DNA of 27,142 nt from CAYJIX01 sp964370375 (GTDB taxonomy: Bacteria > Desulfobacterota > Desulfovibrionia > Desulfovibrionales > Desulfovibrionaceae). The stretch lies in assembly GCA_964370375.1 (NCBI GenBank), contig CAYJIX010000030.1, forward strand, positions 1 through 27,142. The letters are read 5' to 3'. The notes beneath the pieces were generated by a model. The model saw only the letters and a list, made by a program, of their open reading frames with translations. It was not told where the DNA came from and did no database searches. This document shows positions 24,398 through 27,142 of this stretch, one piece after another; position 1 is the first letter of the stretch; each line of letters opens with the position of its first letter. The position numbers were made by a program, and so were the translations under genes.

Positions 24398-25354
24398 TTA
24401 AGGTTTTGTTTTTTCATAGATATCTAAAGCAACAGCATTGCGTTCATCAAGGTAGGCGCGCACTTTGTCGCCATCAATCCATTTTAAGCCATAACGCGCG
24501 TCGGCGCAGCGTTTTTGGAATTCAGGCATGTGCCATATTTTTTTGAAACCGTCCCTTAAAATTTGCAAACGCGCAGGGTCAACACCTTTAGGCGCGATAA
24601 AAATACGTTCGACTGATGTTTCTAAATCAACACCTTGCTCTTGAAAGGTGGGAACGTCAGGTAAAAAGGGCAAGCGTTTGCTGCTTGTAACACCAAGGAC
24701 GTTGAGCTTTTCAATTTCCCCAAACACAGGGCCAGGGTTCACCACAGCTGCATCCACTTGATTGCCAAGCAAGGCTGCGTTCATATCGCCGCCACCTTGA
24801 TAGGTAATAAGAGTAAAGCCAAGTTTTTCCATGGAATCAAGCATTTGATACGCAAGCCAAGATTCACTGAGAGGAGACGGGATACCCAAGGTCATTTTGC
24901 CGGGATTTTTTTGGGCAGCGGCTTTAAGGTCCGCATAGGTTTTGTAGGGGCTGGCTTTGGGCGTAACCATAAGCTGCGGCTCGCTGGCAAAAAGGGCAAT
25001 ATAATCAAAATCATCCAAAGTATATCGCCCGGAACCTGCCGCAGGCTGCAAATACATGTGCGGTAAGCTACCCATGCCTATGGTGTAGCCGTCATTTGAT
25101 GATTTTGCTATAGCTGTTGTGCCCACAGCACTGCCGGCACCGGGCTTATACAGGACCACAAGATTTTGTCCAAACACGTCTTCAGCAAAGATATCAAAGA
25201 TTCTTGTCAGCGTATCTGTTGTGCCGCCCGGCCCAAAGGGAAGGACAACGGTCAAATTCTTTTCTGGAAACGTGCCGGCTGCCTTAGCAGGACTGGGGCT
25301 AAAAAACAAAAAGCCAGCCAGTAACATAATGAACAGAACGCTTAACTTTTTCAC
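24398..25354 (-). CDS. tctC: Tripartite tricarboxylate transporter substrate-binding protein (TctC/Bug family)
   Basis: This is the periplasmic binding protein of the TctABC system, 318 residues. A signal peptide (about 1-26, ending SPAKA) is followed by the Bug-family motifs FPEKNLTVVLPFGPGGTTD, VLYKPGAGSAVGTTAIAKS and DGYTIGMGS. The most likely start is the GTG at 25354, because AAGGAG lies 7 bases before it and the signal peptide then has normal length. The frame is open 15 codons further to an ATG at 25399, without a ribosome binding site. Bug proteins bind carboxylates or other organic anions through the PFGPGG and PGAGS loops; the ligand here is unknown. Confidence 0.92.
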   Translation of the reverse strand: MKKLSVLFIMLLAGFLFFSPSPAKAAGTFPEKNLTVVLPFGPGGTTDTLTRIFDIFAEDVFGQNLVVLYKPGAGSAVGTTAIAKSSNDGYTIGMGSLPHMYLQPAAGSGRYTLDDFDYIALFASEPQLMVTPKASPYKTYADLKAAAQKNPGKMTLGIPSPLSESWLAYQMLDSMEKLGFTLITYQGGGDMNAALLGNQVDAAVVNPGPVFGEIEKLNVLGVTSSKRLPFLPDVPTFQEQGVDLETSVERIFIAPKGVDPARLQILRDGFKKIWHMPEFQKRCADARYGLKWIDGDKVRAYLDERNAVALDIYEKTKP

Positions 25355-25391
25355 TTCTTTACTCCTTGATACTACATGTTTTTTGTAGCCC

Positions 25392-25417
25392 CTCATCAAG
25401 AAAAAAACTTGATTGAG
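25392..25417. terminator. Intercistronic stem-loop between the aldehyde dehydrogenase gene and tctC
   Basis: On the minus strand CTCAATCAAG pairs with CTTGATGAG (one bulged base) around a loop of seven T. It lies about 50 bases after the aldehyde dehydrogenase stop. No T-run follows directly, so partial read-through into tctC is likely. Confidence 0.45.
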
Positions 25418-25465
25418 CTAACAATGTTTGCTTCTACCTTGCCAATACACTATCCTTATGGCAGC

Positions 25466-26902
25466 TTAGAAAAAGCCACGCTCTTTAAGGTGCATGATAA
25501 CAGTGCGAGATTCGGTAAGTTCTTCCACTGCGTACTTTGGGCCTTCCTTGCCAACACCGCTGTCTTTCAGGCCACCGTTTGGCATGTGGTCAATGCGCCA
25601 TCTGCTGGGCCCATTGATATGCATGATGCCGGAGGTGACGCGGTGAGCAATCTGCATGGCCTTGTCAATATCTTGGGTGAAAAGGCCTGCAGCAAGGCCA
25701 TAGTTTGTGTCATTGGCACCTGCAATGGCGTCGTCAAGGTTGGTGAAAGGGATAAAGGCGATGCCGGGGCCAAAAAGCTCTTCTCGAAAGAGTCGCATGG
25801 ATGGTGTCACATCTGCCACCACTGCCGGATGTACAACATTGCCGTCGCGTTCGCCCCCTCTAATGATTCTGGCGCCTTGTTTGCCTGCTTCAAGGAATGT
25901 TTCAGTTATACGCTTTGCGTCAGATTCGCGGATGACCGGGCCCATGGTGGTGCCCTCGTCAAGGGGGTTGCCAAGTACAAAACCGTCAAGTTTGGCAGCA
26001 ATTTTGGCCATGACTTCTTCATAAATATCTTGATGGACAAAGGCCCTTTGGGTAGACACGCAGGTTTGTCCTGCCGCGCTGTAACCTGCCGAAACAAATC
26101 CCTCAACCACATTGTCAACGTCAGCATCATTCAGCACAATAACCGGAGAATTGCCGCCCAGCTCCATGGTGACTTTTTTCAAGCCACCCAAGGTGCAGAT
26201 TTCTTGACCGATGTCATAGCTACCTGTGAAAGAGATTTTACGGATGCGTTTATCAGGACAAAGCATGGCGCCTAATTTACTGCCGGATCCGCTAAGGTAT
26301 TGAATGCCTTCCTCAGGGAGCCCCGCATCCAGAAAAGTTTGTACTAGAAGTGCTGTGGCCAAGGGCGTGTCAGAAGCTGACTTAAGGATCAGGGCATTGC
26401 CACCTGCAAAGGCAGGGCCTATTTTATGACAAGCTAAGTTTACGGGCACATTAAAAGGGGTAATGGCCAAAACCACGCCGCAAGGTACGCGGTAGGTAAA
26501 GCCGAATTTCTTTTCAATTCCCGGAGCGTTCATGGCTGAAAGGGGTAGGGTTTCGCCATGAATATTTTTGGCCGCATCAGCAGAAGCCATTAAGGTCATG
26601 GCTGCGCGTTCAACTTCGCCACGGGCTTCTTTAATGGTTTTGCCGTTTTCAAGGGTGATAAGGCGTGCAAATTCTTCCTTGCGCTCTAAAAAAAGTTTTG
26701 TGGCTTTCTCAATAATTTCGCTACGCCGCCAATAGGGCAGTTCTGCCATGACCTTAGCACCGCGTTCTGCGCTTTGGATAGCCTCCTCAACATCATCAGG
26801 CCCAGCCATGGGAACTGTATCAATGACGGAGTTATCATAGGGATTGTAAACGGGCATGGTTTTTTCTGTGCCACGCCATTGACCTGCAATATACATTTTC
26901 AT
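25466..26902 (-). CDS. NAD(P)-dependent aldehyde dehydrogenase
   Basis: This 478-residue member of the aldehyde dehydrogenase superfamily has all active-site residues: N151 (TPFNVP), K174 (LKSASDTP), E247 (MELGGNSP) and the nucleophile C281 (AGQTCVSTQR). FTGSYDIGQ is the cofactor loop. The sequence looks like the branch that includes lactaldehyde, succinate-semialdehyde, non-phosphorylating glyceraldehyde-3-phosphate and sulfolactaldehyde dehydrogenases. Its short hydroxyaldehyde-like substrate is a guess. It is the first gene of the cluster, preceded by a promoter with a GntR-like site. AAGGAT precedes the ATG. Oxidising an aldehyde made by one of the two downstream alcohol dehydrogenases would be a natural role. 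Confidence 0.92.
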   Translation of the reverse strand: MKMYIAGQWRGTEKTMPVYNPYDNSVIDTVPMAGPDDVEEAIQSAERGAKVMAELPYWRRSEIIEKATKLFLERKEEFARLITLENGKTIKEARGEVERAAMTLMASADAAKNIHGETLPLSAMNAPGIEKKFGFTYRVPCGVVLAITPFNVPVNLACHKIGPAFAGGNALILKSASDTPLATALLVQTFLDAGLPEEGIQYLSGSGSKLGAMLCPDKRIRKISFTGSYDIGQEICTLGGLKKVTMELGGNSPVIVLNDADVDNVVEGFVSAGYSAAGQTCVSTQRAFVHQDIYEEVMAKIAAKLDGFVLGNPLDEGTTMGPVIRESDAKRITETFLEAGKQGARIIRGGERDGNVVHPAVVADVTPSMRLFREELFGPGIAFIPFTNLDDAIAGANDTNYGLAAGLFTQDIDKAMQIAHRVTSGIMHINGPSRWRIDHMPNGGLKDSGVGKEGPKYAVEELTESRTVIMHLKERGFF

Positions 26903-27018
26903 GATGAGATCCTTGTTAATGATAAGGTTAGTAGGGGGCTGTTTCGGTATTTGTTGTTTTTATGGATACTTTATGAAAAAACCTAAACTAGGAAGTCCTT
27001 TTTTTTCAGATGGTTCTT

Positions 27019-27047
27019 TTTGTATACCAGAGAAGTATTCTTGTCAA
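27019..27047 (-). promoter_or_regulatory. Promoter of the catabolic cluster with GntR-like operator
   Basis: On the minus strand TTGACA (27042-27047) is followed after 17 bases by TACAAA (27019-27024), or after 15 by TATACA. The near-palindrome TTGTATACCA (27020-27029) overlaps the -10 box. It resembles operators of GntR-family (FCD subgroup) repressors of sugar-acid and organic-acid catabolism. No GntR gene lies in the window. The leader to the aldehyde dehydrogenase ATG would be about 110 nt. Confidence 0.5.
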
Positions 27048-27087
27048 TAGTACGTTAGAATATTTTTGCGTAGGCATACATATGATG

Positions 27088-27122
27088 AAAGACTCCTGCA
27101 CAATTCATTGTGCTGAGTCTTT
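27088..27122. terminator. Stem-loop terminator near the right edge
   Basis: AAAGACTC (27088-27095) pairs with GAGTCTTT (27115-27122). Inside, GCACAA pairs with TTGTGC around a small loop, with one asymmetric internal loop. It lies upstream of the cluster promoter and probably ends a transcript entering from the right, whose gene lies outside the window. Confidence 0.6.
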
Positions 27123-27142
27123 TGGAGCGTTGGCGGCAGCCA

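Noticed and set aside
25376..26275. 299-codon plus-strand frame opposite the aldehyde dehydrogenase gene
   Set aside because: It is a long antisense shadow of a well-conserved gene, without a ribosome binding site or family resemblance.

Overview
The window looks like chromosomal DNA of a sulfate- or sulfite-respiring member of the Desulfovibrionaceae with moderate to low GC. The main evidence is a complete six-gene hmc operon (hmcABCDEF), whose first gene encodes a 16-heme cytochrome c, a hallmark of Desulfovibrio-type bacteria. Supporting traits are class III (oxygen-sensitive) ribonucleotide reductase genes and catabolic genes fed by TRAP and tripartite tricarboxylate transporters. The 100-N gap shows that this is a scaffolded draft. 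The exact genus cannot be read from the sequence.

Layout, left to right. (1) 1-72, minus: an initiator tRNA-fMet cut by the window edge, with a near-consensus promoter. (2) 310-1182, minus: a DUF368/PopT-type undecaprenyl-phosphate translocase. (3) 1183-2265: about 1 kb without genes. It holds a short tandem repeat broken by a 100-N gap, then a promoter overlapped by an NrdR-box-like palindrome and a long leader. (4) 2266-5261, plus: anaerobic ribonucleotide reductase. The glycyl-radical segment is not part of the large NrdD chain; it is encoded by a separate 55-codon gene between nrdD and nrdG. (5) 5336-6821, minus: darP-acpS-hslV. (6) 7302-9695, plus: a Cache/HAMP/PAS chemoreceptor, followed by a terminator. 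(7) 10222-17034, plus: hmcABCDEF, including the 47-aa hmcD. A bidirectional terminator closes this operon and the next cluster. (8) 17159-26902, minus: a nine-gene catabolic cluster. In transcription order it is aldehyde dehydrogenase, TctC, TctA, TctB, DctQ, DctM, DctP, Zn-dependent alcohol dehydrogenase and SDR dehydrogenase. It starts from a promoter with a GntR-like operator near the right edge.

How the parts work together. The Hmc complex links periplasmic c-type cytochrome electron pools to cytoplasmic electron carriers through HmcC/D/E in the membrane, HmcB and HmcF. The minus-strand cluster reads as a pathway that imports one or two organic anions by two unrelated binding-protein-dependent systems and oxidises them in dehydrogenase steps. 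Its substrate is not determined; sugar acids or C3 organosulfonates such as DHPS/sulfolactate are possibilities. Perfect or near-perfect stem-loops follow four of the genes in this cluster and may tune the output of individual genes.

The most notable observation is the split class III ribonucleotide reductase. The radical glycine sits on a separate small protein with its own strong ribosome binding site, and the large chain also lacks one of the four usual zinc-site cysteines.
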